Source of the DNA: Odoribacter splanchnicus DSM 20712
GTDB lineage: Bacteria > Bacteroidota > Bacteroidia > Bacteroidales > Marinifilaceae
Length of the DNA: 64,000 bases
Direction of reading: 5' to 3'
Assembly: GCF_000190535.1 (NCBI RefSeq)
Contig: NC_015160.1
Location: 3,038,001 to 3,102,000 of the forward strand
Position numbers and translations under genes: made by a program. Below the pieces are notes generated by a model, which saw only the letters and a program-made list of their open reading frames with translations, was not told the origin of the DNA and did not search any database. The stretch's first letter is position 1, and every line of letters starts with the position of its first letter. Positions 1 through 8,184 of the stretch are shown piece after piece.

Positions 1-234
1 GCTAAAGATGTGACATGGACTTTCGAAATTCCGGCCCGGGAATTTGTAAAATTGCCTTCCGACCTGTTATTGGTACATCATATCCGGAACGGAGAGAATA
101 TCAAAGTCAGGTGTCTGTCGGAGACCCAACCGGTTCCCAATGCCGTACATACTTCTCCTCTACTGGAAGACTCGTATCTGTGGTTGTTGAGGAATGTAAA
201 ATTAGCTAATCATGAAAATATCATCACTCAATAG
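1..234 (+). CDS. ABC transporter ATP-binding protein, C-terminal end (partial)
   Basis: The reading frame is open from the first base of the window, so this is the 3' end of a gene that starts upstream. The last ~77 residues end with a segment like LEDSYLWLLRN, which resembles the tail of bacterial ABC-2-type ATPases. The Walker and signature motifs would lie outside the window and cannot be checked. The next gene starts 12 bp later on the same strand and encodes a multi-span membrane protein, so an ATPase-permease operon is the natural reading. The assignment rests mainly on that context. Confidence 0.55.
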   Translation, partial: AKDVTWTFEIPAREFVKLPSDLLLVHHIRNGENIKVRCLSETQPVPNAVHTSPLLEDSYLWLLRNVKLANHENIITQ

Positions 235-246
235 ACTTGTAAAGCC

Positions 247-948
247 ATGAAATATTACATCACTCCTATAGCAAAACTCGCCCGGTATAATATAAAGATT
301 ATCTTCGGCAATAAGTTTATGTATTTTATTCTCAGTGCCGTCGGTTTTTATATCCTGACGGTGGGGTTAAATCTTATTTCGGATTCGGAGATTACGATGG
401 CTACCGGATACAGTATGTTATTAGTGCCTTCTATCCTATTGATCTTCTATCCGACCTGTTTCGGTATACAGAACGACCAGGATGCCAAAATCATAGAAAT
501 CATTTTCGGTATTCCGAACTATCGGTATAAAATCTGGCTATTCCGGCTTTTGATCGCCTATATGATTTGTTTTATCATCACTTTGCTTTTAGCTGCCGTC
601 ACCGACTGGCTGGTTGTAGAGGTACCTCCCCTGCAACTCGCTTTGCAAAGTATGGTACCTGCGCTTTTCATCGGTTTACTGTGTTTTATGCTCAGTACAC
701 TCATCCGGAATGGCAACGGTACGGCAGTAATGATTATCATTATCGGTTTATTGCTGTTCGCATCGAGTAAAATTCTGGACGTCAGCAAATGGAATGTATT
801 TTTGAACCCCTTTGACGTCCCCTTGGATAAAAATCCGCAAATTTTTTATAACACCCTGTTCGACAACCGATTGATTATCTTACTCTCTTCCTTCATATTC
901 TTATTGGTAGGACTTTACAAGACACAAAACCGGGAAAAGTTCATCTGA
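247..948 (+). CDS. ABC-2 type transporter permease
   Basis: A 233-residue protein with about six hydrophobic segments (roughly residues 22-42, 55-75, 95-120, 131-150, 155-175 and 205-225) and a short basic tail. This size and spacing fit an ABC-2 permease subunit working with the ATPase encoded just upstream. No substrate can be inferred: such pairs export drugs, lipids or peptides, and no other gene of the operon is visible. The ATG follows the upstream stop by 12 bp, which suggests cotranscription. Confidence 0.65.
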   Translation: MKYYITPIAKLARYNIKIIFGNKFMYFILSAVGFYILTVGLNLISDSEITMATGYSMLLVPSILLIFYPTCFGIQNDQDAKIIEIIFGIPNYRYKIWLFRLLIAYMICFIITLLLAAVTDWLVVEVPPLQLALQSMVPALFIGLLCFMLSTLIRNGNGTAVMIIIIGLLLFASSKILDVSKWNVFLNPFDVPLDKNPQIFYNTLFDNRLIILLSSFIFLLVGLYKTQNREKFI

Positions 949-965
949 CTCACCGAGTCCGCCCA

Positions 966-1002
966 GGAGAAATATCCACCCGTATCCGAGATATATTTCT
1001 CC
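966..1002 (+). terminator. Stem-loop after the ABC transporter operon
   Basis: Perfect 10-bp arms GGAGAAATAT (966-975) and ATATTTCTCC (993-1002) with a 17-nt loop, 18 bp after the permease stop. There is no long T run after it, so it may be a 3'-end stabilising or imperfect terminator hairpin. Confidence 0.5.
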
Positions 1003-1643
1003 CACCCCCAAAGGGGCATATCCAGCGCCTCCCGGTTCGTCAACCGCCATTCCCCATCCCCAACCCTTCTCATTTTTCCGTTAACTGAGGATATTCAGTA
1101 AATGTCCCTAAATATTTAGGCAGTTATATACATATTAACACGTTATAAACGTAGGTTTATTTTTTCTTTCTATTCCGATTCCGGGTTTTGTGCCGTCAGA
1201 CCGGTTCGCCTGGAACGGTCCGGTAAGGCTTTCCTTCACTGACCGGCGGAACTCCTCACTATGTTCGTCAGACACCACCGGTCGGGCGTTCGGAAAACCT
1301 AACCGGACACTCGTTCCTGCTCCAATGGTCTTCCGCCACAAAACCCTCCATCTTCCGTCAGCACTACAGGGCAAAGAAGGAAAGTTTTATTGAATGAAAG
1401 GGCAGGCCACCCTGACCGGAGTACGAATACCTGGATTATTAGATCGGATTATTTCTATAAAATACTGATTATTAAATTAATCTCTAATGCATAAAGTATC
1501 AGAAAAACATCTGTTTGATAGAAGTTTATACTTTTTAGGTCACAGTTCGTTTTCCATGCAGTGATAACACGAACACCGGAGACGAATAAGTAACGAACTA
1601 TATTAATCTGCAAGTAAAATGAGAGAAAAAACTCCACCATAAG
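1003..1643. other. Intergenic region with a GC-richer block, no supported gene
   Basis: About 640 bp without a convincing gene. Around 1150-1430 the sequence becomes noticeably GC-richer than its surroundings and carries short overlapping open frames on both strands (1135-1374 minus, 1190-1393 plus), neither of which I recognise. From about 1440 it turns AT-rich; the last ~150 bp before 1643 are probably the non-coding end of the adjacent IS110 remnant. A short direct repeat copy lies at 1089-1110. Confidence 0.4.
1089..1110 (+). repeat. Left copy of a 22-bp direct repeat flanking the decayed island
   Basis: GGATATTCAGTAAATGTCCC followed by TA occurs here and, with one mismatch, at 2743-2764. 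The two copies bracket the segment with the IS110 remnant and the truncated gene, so they may be the duplicated ends of an insertion or recombination sites. This is seen directly; the role is inferred. Confidence 0.6.
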
Positions 1644-2113
1644 CTATTTTGTTTGCCGGGTAGATACAAATCCATCCACATAAGGAGAGTCTGATTTGAT
1701 TACGGCAAATGCTTGCCTGACGAGCTTGTTTGCAACAGTAATAAGAGCCACCTTGGAAGGTTTCCGTTGGCTTTCAATCGTGTGTAGCACTCTTTACAGG
1801 TTGTGTTACCACGTAATGCCGACCACGAGGCGACATATAGCAGTGAACGCAGGCTCACATCCCCGTTACGGTTTATCCCACCTTTGATGTGCACGGATGT
1901 TCCGGATTGCTGGTATGTCGGGCATATTCCGATAAAACGGGAAATTTGCTTTGCGTTATCGAAATAGGAGAATCCTCCGGTAGCGACAATCAAGGCCGTA
2001 GCCAAAGTGATACCAATTTCTTTGATGGATGTAAGAAGTTTAATCTGCCTGTCAAACTCTGACGAAGCCAGGTCTGCAAGTTCAGATTCCAAAGACTCTA
2101 TTTGACTGGCCAA
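1644..2113 (-). pseudogene. IS110-family transposase remnant (C-terminal part, frameshifted)
   Basis: Reading leftwards from about 2113, the frame gives LASQIESLESEL and then the C-terminal transposase_20 region, including SGTSVHIKGG and NRNGDVSLRSLLYVASWS, typical of IS110 recombinases (the Ser in SGTS is the likely nucleophile). At about 1755 one base is missing; in the next frame the protein continues as KVALITVANKLVRQAFAVIK and stops at 1644-1646. The whole N-terminal RuvC-like DEDD domain is absent: homology ends abruptly where a plus-strand coding frame begins. The element is therefore both truncated and frameshifted and cannot move by itself. Confidence 0.85.
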
Positions 2114-2738
2114 AAAAGAATATGTTAAAGCAATAAATAACAAGCTTATCTTTACAAAAAATAACTGTTCTGCTATAGATTCATTAAAAGTATGCCAGGA
2201 AGCCTACGAAGATTTATTGGCAAATCTCATAGATGTAAATAAAGTTATAGAGCAAGCAGAAAATGATTCACTTGAAATAAATTTGCAATATCCATTCCCA
2301 ACTACATATTCAGCTTCTCACACAAGTTATATATTCACAAAACATAATACGACAAATAATTTAAATATTCTTTCCCCACGTTTAAAAACTTCAAGCGAAG
2401 ATGGAGGAACAACAGAAAGAAATGTATTGTTAGCTTCAATGGCAGCTAATAGTCATTGTTATTTCCAAAGTGGCACTGCTAACATAAAATCTATAACACA
2501 TGTAAATATTTCCATTTTCTTTTGGTCTTTTATGATTTATGATGAGGTATGGGGACACCATAATGGTGCAAATGGATTAGGTGTAATTGGAGAAAATAAT
2601 GGTAATTATGAATATGATTGGTTATATGCTTTAGATAATCACACAGGAGAATTTAATTGGGAATTTCGTAACGTATCTTCCAGTACAGATGGCGTTTCTA
2701 TTAATCATAATTTTTTTGGTAAAAAAGTAAATCGATAG
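2112..2738 (+). pseudogene. 5'-truncated hypothetical protein gene
   Basis: An AT-rich open frame runs without a stop from about 2106, inside the edge of the IS110 remnant, to 2738. There is no good ATG near its beginning: the first possible start is a TTG at 2217, while the upstream codons (KKEYVKAINNKL and on) look like genuine coding sequence. I read it as the 3' part of a gene whose start was lost at the junction near 2113. The protein is rich in Asn, Ser and Thr, with a Gly/Asn-rich stretch around GANGLGVIGENNG. No family is recognised, and codon use is more AT-biased than in neighbouring core genes. Confidence 0.5.
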
Positions 2739-2742
2739 ATCG

Positions 2743-2764
2743 GGATATTCAGTAAATATCCCTA
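2743..2764 (+). repeat. Right copy of the 22-bp direct repeat
   Basis: Matches 1089-1110 at 21 of 22 positions (A for G in the middle). It lies 4 bp after the stop codon of the truncated gene, marking the right border of the small island before dnaG. Confidence 0.6.
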
Positions 2765-2869
2765 CCTAAAGATAAAAAAGTCAACTAATTCGCAATAATT
2801 TACACATGAATCAGTCGACTAATTTCCTAATATTTTAGGAATGTCCCTGGATCAACCACAGTTGTTTTG

Positions 2870-4807
2870 CTAAATCGTCCTTTTCAATTTCTCATTGATT
2901 CTGGAGCGGACTTTAATCATAGCATTCTTTTTCTTAATCCATTCGACAAGCCGTTCCATATCGCCTGCATTTTGAAATTCCAGAATCTTCTCGTCAGCCT
3001 CGCGGCAAAGGATTTCTACCCGGCGCATCTTATAATTATCTACAATTTTAGGCAATAGTTCGTCGAGCATCATCTCTTCGGTCCGCATCGAGGAATCTTT
3101 CAGGGTCCAAAGTTTACTCAATTCATAGGGTTCGCTCAGAATATCCGCGACAAGTTCACAAATCGACACATCCGGGTTGCCGATAAAATACTTAGAAGGG
3201 ATAAATCCGGGATTCCGATAATTCTTCCGGTATTCATTCTGAATTTCTCTCAAACGGGGATTCAACATTTCCAGTTCGTCCTCAGCCAGTTCGTGAATGA
3301 TATATTCCCCGACAGTAACCGAATAAGGCATCCCGTCACGCTCTTCTTCGTAAAGCTCCTGTCCTCCGAAGAGCAACAAATAACGCACCAACACCATTTC
3401 TTCGGTGTCGCAAGGCGTCACCTGAACAGTCTTGGCCGGAGTCAGAGTCACCCGAGGGGGCTGTTGAGTGGGCGATTTATAGGGCAAAGGGGTCGGATCG
3501 CCGACTTTTTCTTTCCGGATACGGGCGATCTCATTGTAAAGGAGCTTTTCTTCCACCTTCATTTGGTTCGCAGTCTCCTGAACATATACCGAACGGGTGA
3601 TCGTATCGGGAATCAACGAAATACTCCTGACGATATCTGTAATCAACTTCGCTCTTTCTATCGGATCACTACCCGCTTGTGTCAACAATAATTTTGTCTT
3701 GAAATGAATAAAATCCGTTTCATGCCCGGAGATATACTCCAACACTTCTTCGGCAGTATGCGCCTGCGCATAGGAATCGGGGTCCTCGCCGTCGGGCAAG
3801 GACACGACACGGACATTCAATCCCTCTTCGAGTACCAGGTCGATCCCGCGTAGAGACGCTTTTATTCCCGCAGCATCACCGTCATAGATGATCGTTACAT
3901 TCGGGGTCAAACGGCGGATCAGACGGATTTGTTCGATCGTCAGAGAAGTACCCGAAGAAGCCACGGTATTTTCTATCCCCTTTTGGTGAAAAGAGATCAC
4001 ATCGAGATATCCCTCTACCAAATAACAACGATTGTGCTGTACAATACTTTTCTTGGCAAAATAGATCCCGTACAGCGTACGGCTCTTGTGGTAAATCTCA
4101 GACTCCGGAGAGTTGAGGTATTTGGCACTTTTCTTATCGTTGGTCATAATCCGGCCACCGAAAGCAATGATCTTACCGGCCAAATCACGAATCGGGAACA
4201 TCACCCTGGCACGGAAACGATCGAACAGTCCGCGTTCCGATTCTATGGTCAGTCCCGTTTTTACCAAAAACTCTTTTTTATATCCTTTTTCTAAAGCTGC
4301 TTTCGTGAAACCGTCCCAAGCTTCGGGACAATACCCCAAACCGAATTTCTCGATCGTCCGATCATCCAATCCCCGACGACGAAAATACCCCAACCCCACC
4401 GATTTCCCTTCATCGGTATGCAACAGTTGCTGTACGAAAAATTCTTCGGCATAATTGGTCACGATCAGCATACTTTCCCGCTCGCTCTTCTCTTGCTTTT
4501 CGTGTTCCGAAAGCTCTTTTTCTTCGATGATAATATTATATTTAGCCGCCAGCCAACGCAGAGCCTCGACATAAGACAATTGTTCGTGTTCCATAATGAA
4601 ATTCACCGCATTCCCGCCTTTCCCGCATCCGAAGCATTTATAAATACCCTTCGACGGGGAGACCGTAAAAGAACCTGTTTTTTCATTATGAAAAGGACAA
4701 CAGCCCACATAATTCACCCCTCTCTTCTTCAGACTTACAAAGTCGGAAATCACTTCGTAAATATCTGCAGCATCGAAAATCTTCTGTATCGTCGCTTGAT
4801 CAATCAT
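2870..4807 (-). CDS. dnaG: DNA primase DnaG
   Basis: A 645-residue protein that makes RNA primers at the replication fork. The N-terminal CHC2 zinc ribbon is visible (Cys37-x2-His40, Cys58-x2-Cys61, around YKCFGCGKGGN). The primase core and TOPRIM domain follow, with the conserved Glu at about 265 in YLVEGYLDV and the DxD in IIYDGDAAG (309-311). The C-terminal ~200 residues are a helical helicase-binding-type domain. Length is normal for Bacteroidetes. The ATG at 4805-4807 gives MIDQATIQKIF, which fits the family start. The gene stands alone: a decayed island lies after it and a divergent TetR gene before it. Confidence 0.97.
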   Translation of the reverse strand: MIDQATIQKIFDAADIYEVISDFVSLKKRGVNYVGCCPFHNEKTGSFTVSPSKGIYKCFGCGKGGNAVNFIMEHEQLSYVEALRWLAAKYNIIIEEKELSEHEKQEKSERESMLIVTNYAEEFFVQQLLHTDEGKSVGLGYFRRRGLDDRTIEKFGLGYCPEAWDGFTKAALEKGYKKEFLVKTGLTIESERGLFDRFRARVMFPIRDLAGKIIAFGGRIMTNDKKSAKYLNSPESEIYHKSRTLYGIYFAKKSIVQHNRCYLVEGYLDVISFHQKGIENTVASSGTSLTIEQIRLIRRLTPNVTIIYDGDAAGIKASLRGIDLVLEEGLNVRVVSLPDGEDPDSYAQAHTAEEVLEYISGHETDFIHFKTKLLLTQAGSDPIERAKLITDIVRSISLIPDTITRSVYVQETANQMKVEEKLLYNEIARIRKEKVGDPTPLPYKSPTQQPPRVTLTPAKTVQVTPCDTEEMVLVRYLLLFGGQELYEEERDGMPYSVTVGEYIIHELAEDELEMLNPRLREIQNEYRKNYRNPGFIPSKYFIGNPDVSICELVADILSEPYELSKLWTLKDSSMRTEEMMLDELLPKIVDNYKMRRVEILCREADEKILEFQNAGDMERLVEWIKKKNAMIKVRSRINEKLKRTI

Positions 4808-4811
4808 AGTA

Positions 4812-4819
4812 CAAAGGTA
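4812..4819 (-). promoter_or_regulatory. Putative -7 element directly in front of dnaG
   Basis: On the minus strand TACCTTTG matches the Bacteroidetes -7 consensus TAnnTTTG and ends only 4 nt before the dnaG ATG. If used, transcription would begin at or next to the start codon, giving a leaderless or nearly leaderless message. Upstream (4820-4868) is a degenerate aggtaaaa-like tract with no clear -33 element. Confidence 0.4.
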
Positions 4820-4933
4820 AGAGGTAAAAAGGAAAAAGATAAAAGGTAAAAGGTAAAAAGTAAAAGGTTTTTCTATTTATTATATTTCACAGTATTTTAA
4901 CTACATTACAATCACGCTTTGGCACAATATTTG

Positions 4934-4980
4934 TACTTTTGCGTCCCATGGAAACGATATATATTCAAAACGTTTTCATG
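4934..4980 (+). promoter_or_regulatory. Promoter element and inverted-repeat operator of the tetR-efflux operon
   Basis: TACTTTTG (4934-4941) matches the Bacteroidetes -7 consensus. Immediately after it, ATGGAAACG (4948-4956) and CGTTTTCAT (4972-4980) form an inverted repeat with one mismatch over 9-bp arms. An inverted repeat at the expected transcription start, just before a TetR gene, is where an autoregulatory operator would lie. It also argues that translation starts downstream of the repeat, at 4999, and not at the ATG inside it. Confidence 0.5.
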
Positions 4981-4998
4981 TGCAAATTTAATTTTATC

Positions 4999-5646
4999 AT
5001 GACAGAAAGCGAATTTAATCGGGCAAGAGAAGAACTATTAGAAAATATTTCTGAGTTATTTTTAAAATATGGCTTAAGAAGTACTTCAATGGACGATATC
5101 TGTTCGCATCTCAAGATCTCGAAAAAAACTTTATACCAATATTTCAGTAATAAAGACGATCTTGTCGAACAGATCATGATGCACCGTAGAAATAATTACC
5201 GTACACAGAAGGATATCGAAGAACTGAAACAACATAATTCTGTAGAGATCATGTTGACGATCAGAGACCATATCATCCGGAGCTTCAACAGCAGGATGCC
5301 GGCGAATTTATTCGATTTAAAGAAATACCATCCGGATGTTTATCAACGAGTAAATAACAAAGATCAGATTTTTATCCAAAATTTATTTAACGAAGTGATC
5401 GACAAAGGGATACGGGATGGTTATTTCCGGTCTGATATCAATCGTGAGATCCAGGTCTACCTGTTTGTAAAGCAAATGTCTCTCATCGGTGAGCCGGAAA
5501 TGATCAGTGAATTGAAATATCCGATTTCTACGATCGTCTCTACGATTGTAGAAAATATTATCCGCAGTTTCGCGACTCCCCAAGGGATGCATGAATTGGA
5601 ACATTTACTTTATAATAAACCTCATGAAAAAACAACTAAGCCATGA
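4999..5646 (+). CDS. TetR/AcrR-family transcriptional regulator
   Basis: About 215 residues from the chosen ATG at 4999. The N-terminal helix-turn-helix is clear: a stretch like TSMDDICSHLKISKKTLYQY followed by FSNKDDLVEQIM is the classic TetR DNA-binding region. The C-terminal ligand-binding domain is divergent, as is usual. It lies directly upstream of TolC, adaptor and RND pump genes on the same strand, so it most likely represses that efflux operon and itself. The frame is open upstream to 4939, with in-frame ATGs at 4948 and 4978, but those fall in the promoter/operator repeat. The inducer cannot be inferred. Confidence 0.88.
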   Translation: MTESEFNRAREELLENISELFLKYGLRSTSMDDICSHLKISKKTLYQYFSNKDDLVEQIMMHRRNNYRTQKDIEELKQHNSVEIMLTIRDHIIRSFNSRMPANLFDLKKYHPDVYQRVNNKDQIFIQNLFNEVIDKGIRDGYFRSDINREIQVYLFVKQMSLIGEPEMISELKYPISTIVSTIVENIIRSFATPQGMHELEHLLYNKPHEKTTKP

Positions 5647-5745
5647 AAAAGAACAGATCTAACTTTCCCAGGAGCTATGCTGTTTAGCTGAATTTCGGGA
5701 TATAAACGTGTATAATCAAAATCAAAAATCTAATAATTAAAGAGA

Positions 5746-7044
5746 ATGAAAAGAGGAGTATTAATCATTTTTGTTGCGATTCTCATTCCGTGTTTGCTGC
5801 AAGCCCAGACCACACCGAATGATCCCCAGCGTCTGACGCTAGAACAAGCGGTAAATTTTGCCGTAGAGCACAACAAAGAACTACAGGCATCCCAAATGAA
5901 TATCGAATTGAGAAATAAAATGGTGACAGAAGCCATTTCTCAAGGTTTGCCTCAAATCAACGGCGATCTGAACTATAGCACCAATTTCAGATATAAGATG
6001 AGTTTCCCTGGATCGGAATCGTCTACCGTACTGAAAGACCAGTCGAGCGTCGGGGTTACCGTTAACCAACTGCTATTCAGTGGTGAATGGATATTGGGAA
6101 TACAAACCAGTAAGATTGCTAAACTGATTGCTTCTCAGCAAGTGGATGTAACCGAATTGGATATTAAAGAAACGGTTTATAATTCGTATTATACCATCCT
6201 GGTGAGCGAACGCCTGATGGAAATCGTAAAGCAGAACCTGGAAAATATGAGCCAGATACAGCGTCATACCGAAAATATGCTGGCAGCAGGTACTGCCGAG
6301 CCGACAGACGTCGATCAGATCCGCATCACTGTCGGACAGTTGAAAAACAGCCTTCTGGCTATGCAACGGACAGTAGACGTAAACTATAATTTATTGCGCC
6401 TGCAACTGGGTTTACAAGCCGGGACTCCGATCACCCTGGCCGATCAACTGGATAATTTTCTGGAAGTCGGTAATTTCCTGAAACTGGCCGGCCAGGAATT
6501 CGATATCAACCAGAATGCCCAATACAAACTGATGGAGACCCAGGAGGAATTACAAAAGAAAATGGTAGGATTGAAAAAATGGGCTTATTCACCGACGATC
6601 TCTGCAAACTACGGTTACACCTATAAAATCCTGAAACCTAGCTTGGATTTCAGTCCGAAACATTCAGCTACCATTACGATGAGTATTCCTATTTTTTCAG
6701 GTCTGCAACGTAAAGCGCAGCTCGATCAGGAGAAAATCACGCTGGAACAAACCACGCTGAACAAGAGTTTATTGGCGGATCAATTGAACTTACAGGAAGA
6801 GCAATATAAATTCGCCCTGAAAAATGCTTTGGAAGATTATAACCTGCAAAGTGAGAATATTCAGGTTGCCCGGAAAGTGCTGGAAAATTACCAGTATAAA
6901 TACAATGCCGGAGCCGTATCCAGTTTAGATCTGACCCAGGCCAACAATAATTACCTGACCGCAGAAAACAACTATACTTCGGCTTGTTTAACATTATTAC
7001 AGGCACAAACTCAACTGGAGAAACTGTATAACGAGCTAAAATAA
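5746..7044 (+). CDS. TolC-family outer membrane efflux protein
   Basis: A 432-residue protein with an N-terminal signal peptide (MKRGVLIIFVAILIPCLLQA, then Gln). It has the two-repeat, long-helix pattern of TolC/OprM-type channels, for example LTLEQAVNFAVEHNKELQAS near the start and SSLDLTQANNNYLTAENNY near the end. It would form the outer-membrane exit duct of the tripartite pump encoded by the two genes after it. It begins ~100 bp after the tetR stop; the short AT-rich gap shows no strong terminator, so all genes may share one transcript. Confidence 0.93.
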   Translation: MKRGVLIIFVAILIPCLLQAQTTPNDPQRLTLEQAVNFAVEHNKELQASQMNIELRNKMVTEAISQGLPQINGDLNYSTNFRYKMSFPGSESSTVLKDQSSVGVTVNQLLFSGEWILGIQTSKIAKLIASQQVDVTELDIKETVYNSYYTILVSERLMEIVKQNLENMSQIQRHTENMLAAGTAEPTDVDQIRITVGQLKNSLLAMQRTVDVNYNLLRLQLGLQAGTPITLADQLDNFLEVGNFLKLAGQEFDINQNAQYKLMETQEELQKKMVGLKKWAYSPTISANYGYTYKILKPSLDFSPKHSATITMSIPIFSGLQRKAQLDQEKITLEQTTLNKSLLADQLNLQEEQYKFALKNALEDYNLQSENIQVARKVLENYQYKYNAGAVSSLDLTQANNNYLTAENNYTSACLTLLQAQTQLEKLYNELK

Positions 7045-7117
7045 TCAGGAGTGAATAGTCGGAAAGCGATCTTTTAGCTCTGTAATTGAAAAAGAAACAA
7101 ATTAAATATTGAAAACA

Positions 7118-8155
7118 ATGATAAAGAACGTAATTTTATCTACCCTCGCGATTGCTGTATTAGCCGGTTGTTCAGGAAAGAAAGATTCTGACAAAGATAC
7201 CAGCGTAGTTGAAGCTATCCCGGTGAAAGTTCAAAAACTGGAAAAAGAAAACATTGCCCGTACCCTGGACTACACAGCAAATTTACAGGCAGACGAGCAA
7301 GTGTATTATGCACCTGCAGCTACCGGACGTATTGAAAAAATCTATGTAGAAGTTGGGGACCGGATTAAAAAAGGACAATTATTAGTCGAAATGGACCGGA
7401 CGAATCTGCAACAAGCCGAAGTCCAGTTAAAAAATCTGGAAACCGAATACAACCGGGCTAAAATGCTGAATGAAACTCAGAGTATCAGTAAGCAAGCCTA
7501 CGATGCTGCAGTGACCCAATATGAGGTAGCTAAATCGAACGTAGACTTCCTGAAAGAAAATACCCGGATGTTGGCTCCTTTCAACGGAGTAGTGACCGGA
7601 AAATATTTCGAAAACGGAGAAGTATATACAGGAGCTGCTTTCGGTGGTGCTTCCAAACCATCGATCATTGCAATTGAAAAAATCAATCCCCTGAAAGCCT
7701 ACGTAAATCTTTCGGAACAATATTTCTTATCGGTAAAGAAAGGCACGAAAGTAGAATTGAAAAGTAGCCTTTACCCCGACCGGATATTCGAAGGACAGGT
7801 AAGTATCGTTTATCCGACGATCGATCCGGCTTCGAGAACTTTCACCGTTGAAGTGAAGATTCCGAACGATGACGAAGCATTACGTCCCGGTATGTACGGA
7901 ACCATCAATTTCTTTATCGGAAATACCGAAACCGTTGTTGTTCCTGCTATCGCTGTGTTGAAACTTCAGGGTGCGAATGACCGCTACGTATTCATCAACA
8001 AAGACGGTAAAGCCAAAAGAGTATCCGTGAATTTAGGGAAGCGTTTTGAAGATAAGATCGAATTGATCAGCGACGAAATCCAGGAAGGAGACGAATTGAT
8101 CGTTGTCGGTCAGGGACGTGTTATCGACGGTTCACCCATTACTATCACTCAATAA
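7118..8155 (+). CDS. RND efflux periplasmic adaptor (membrane fusion) lipoprotein
   Basis: About 345 residues. The ATG at 7118 gives a lipoprotein signal peptide with lipobox VLAGC followed by a Ser/Lys/Asp-rich linker. Next come a biotinyl/lipoyl-like half motif (GRIEKIYVEVGDRIKKGQLL), a coiled-coil hairpin (roughly residues 85-130), the second lipoyl half (MLAPFNGVVTGKYFENGE) and a beta-barrel domain (PTIDPASRTFTVEVKIPN). It bridges the inner-membrane pump and the TolC-like channel. The usable ATG lies nine bases after an in-frame TTG, which I do not consider the start. Same operon as the flanking genes. Confidence 0.93.
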   Translation: MIKNVILSTLAIAVLAGCSGKKDSDKDTSVVEAIPVKVQKLEKENIARTLDYTANLQADEQVYYAPAATGRIEKIYVEVGDRIKKGQLLVEMDRTNLQQAEVQLKNLETEYNRAKMLNETQSISKQAYDAAVTQYEVAKSNVDFLKENTRMLAPFNGVVTGKYFENGEVYTGAAFGGASKPSIIAIEKINPLKAYVNLSEQYFLSVKKGTKVELKSSLYPDRIFEGQVSIVYPTIDPASRTFTVEVKIPNDDEALRPGMYGTINFFIGNTETVVVPAIAVLKLQGANDRYVFINKDGKAKRVSVNLGKRFEDKIELISDEIQEGDELIVVGQGRVIDGSPITITQ

Positions 8156-8184
8156 GATAAATACATCAAATAAATAGTAAGAAT

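Noticed and set aside
1135..1393. Overlapping open frames on both strands in the GC-rich block
   Set aside because: No recognisable protein, no ribosome binding site, and frames on both strands are equally open as expected in GC-rich DNA.
1455..1640. 61-codon minus-strand frame beyond the transposase remnant
   Set aside because: It falls in the probable non-coding end of the IS110 element and has no coding features.
4818..4872. Short tandem aggtaaaa-like units upstream of dnaG
   Set aside because: Degenerate low-complexity sequence; units are irregular and there are no spacers, so neither CRISPR nor a clear iteron array.
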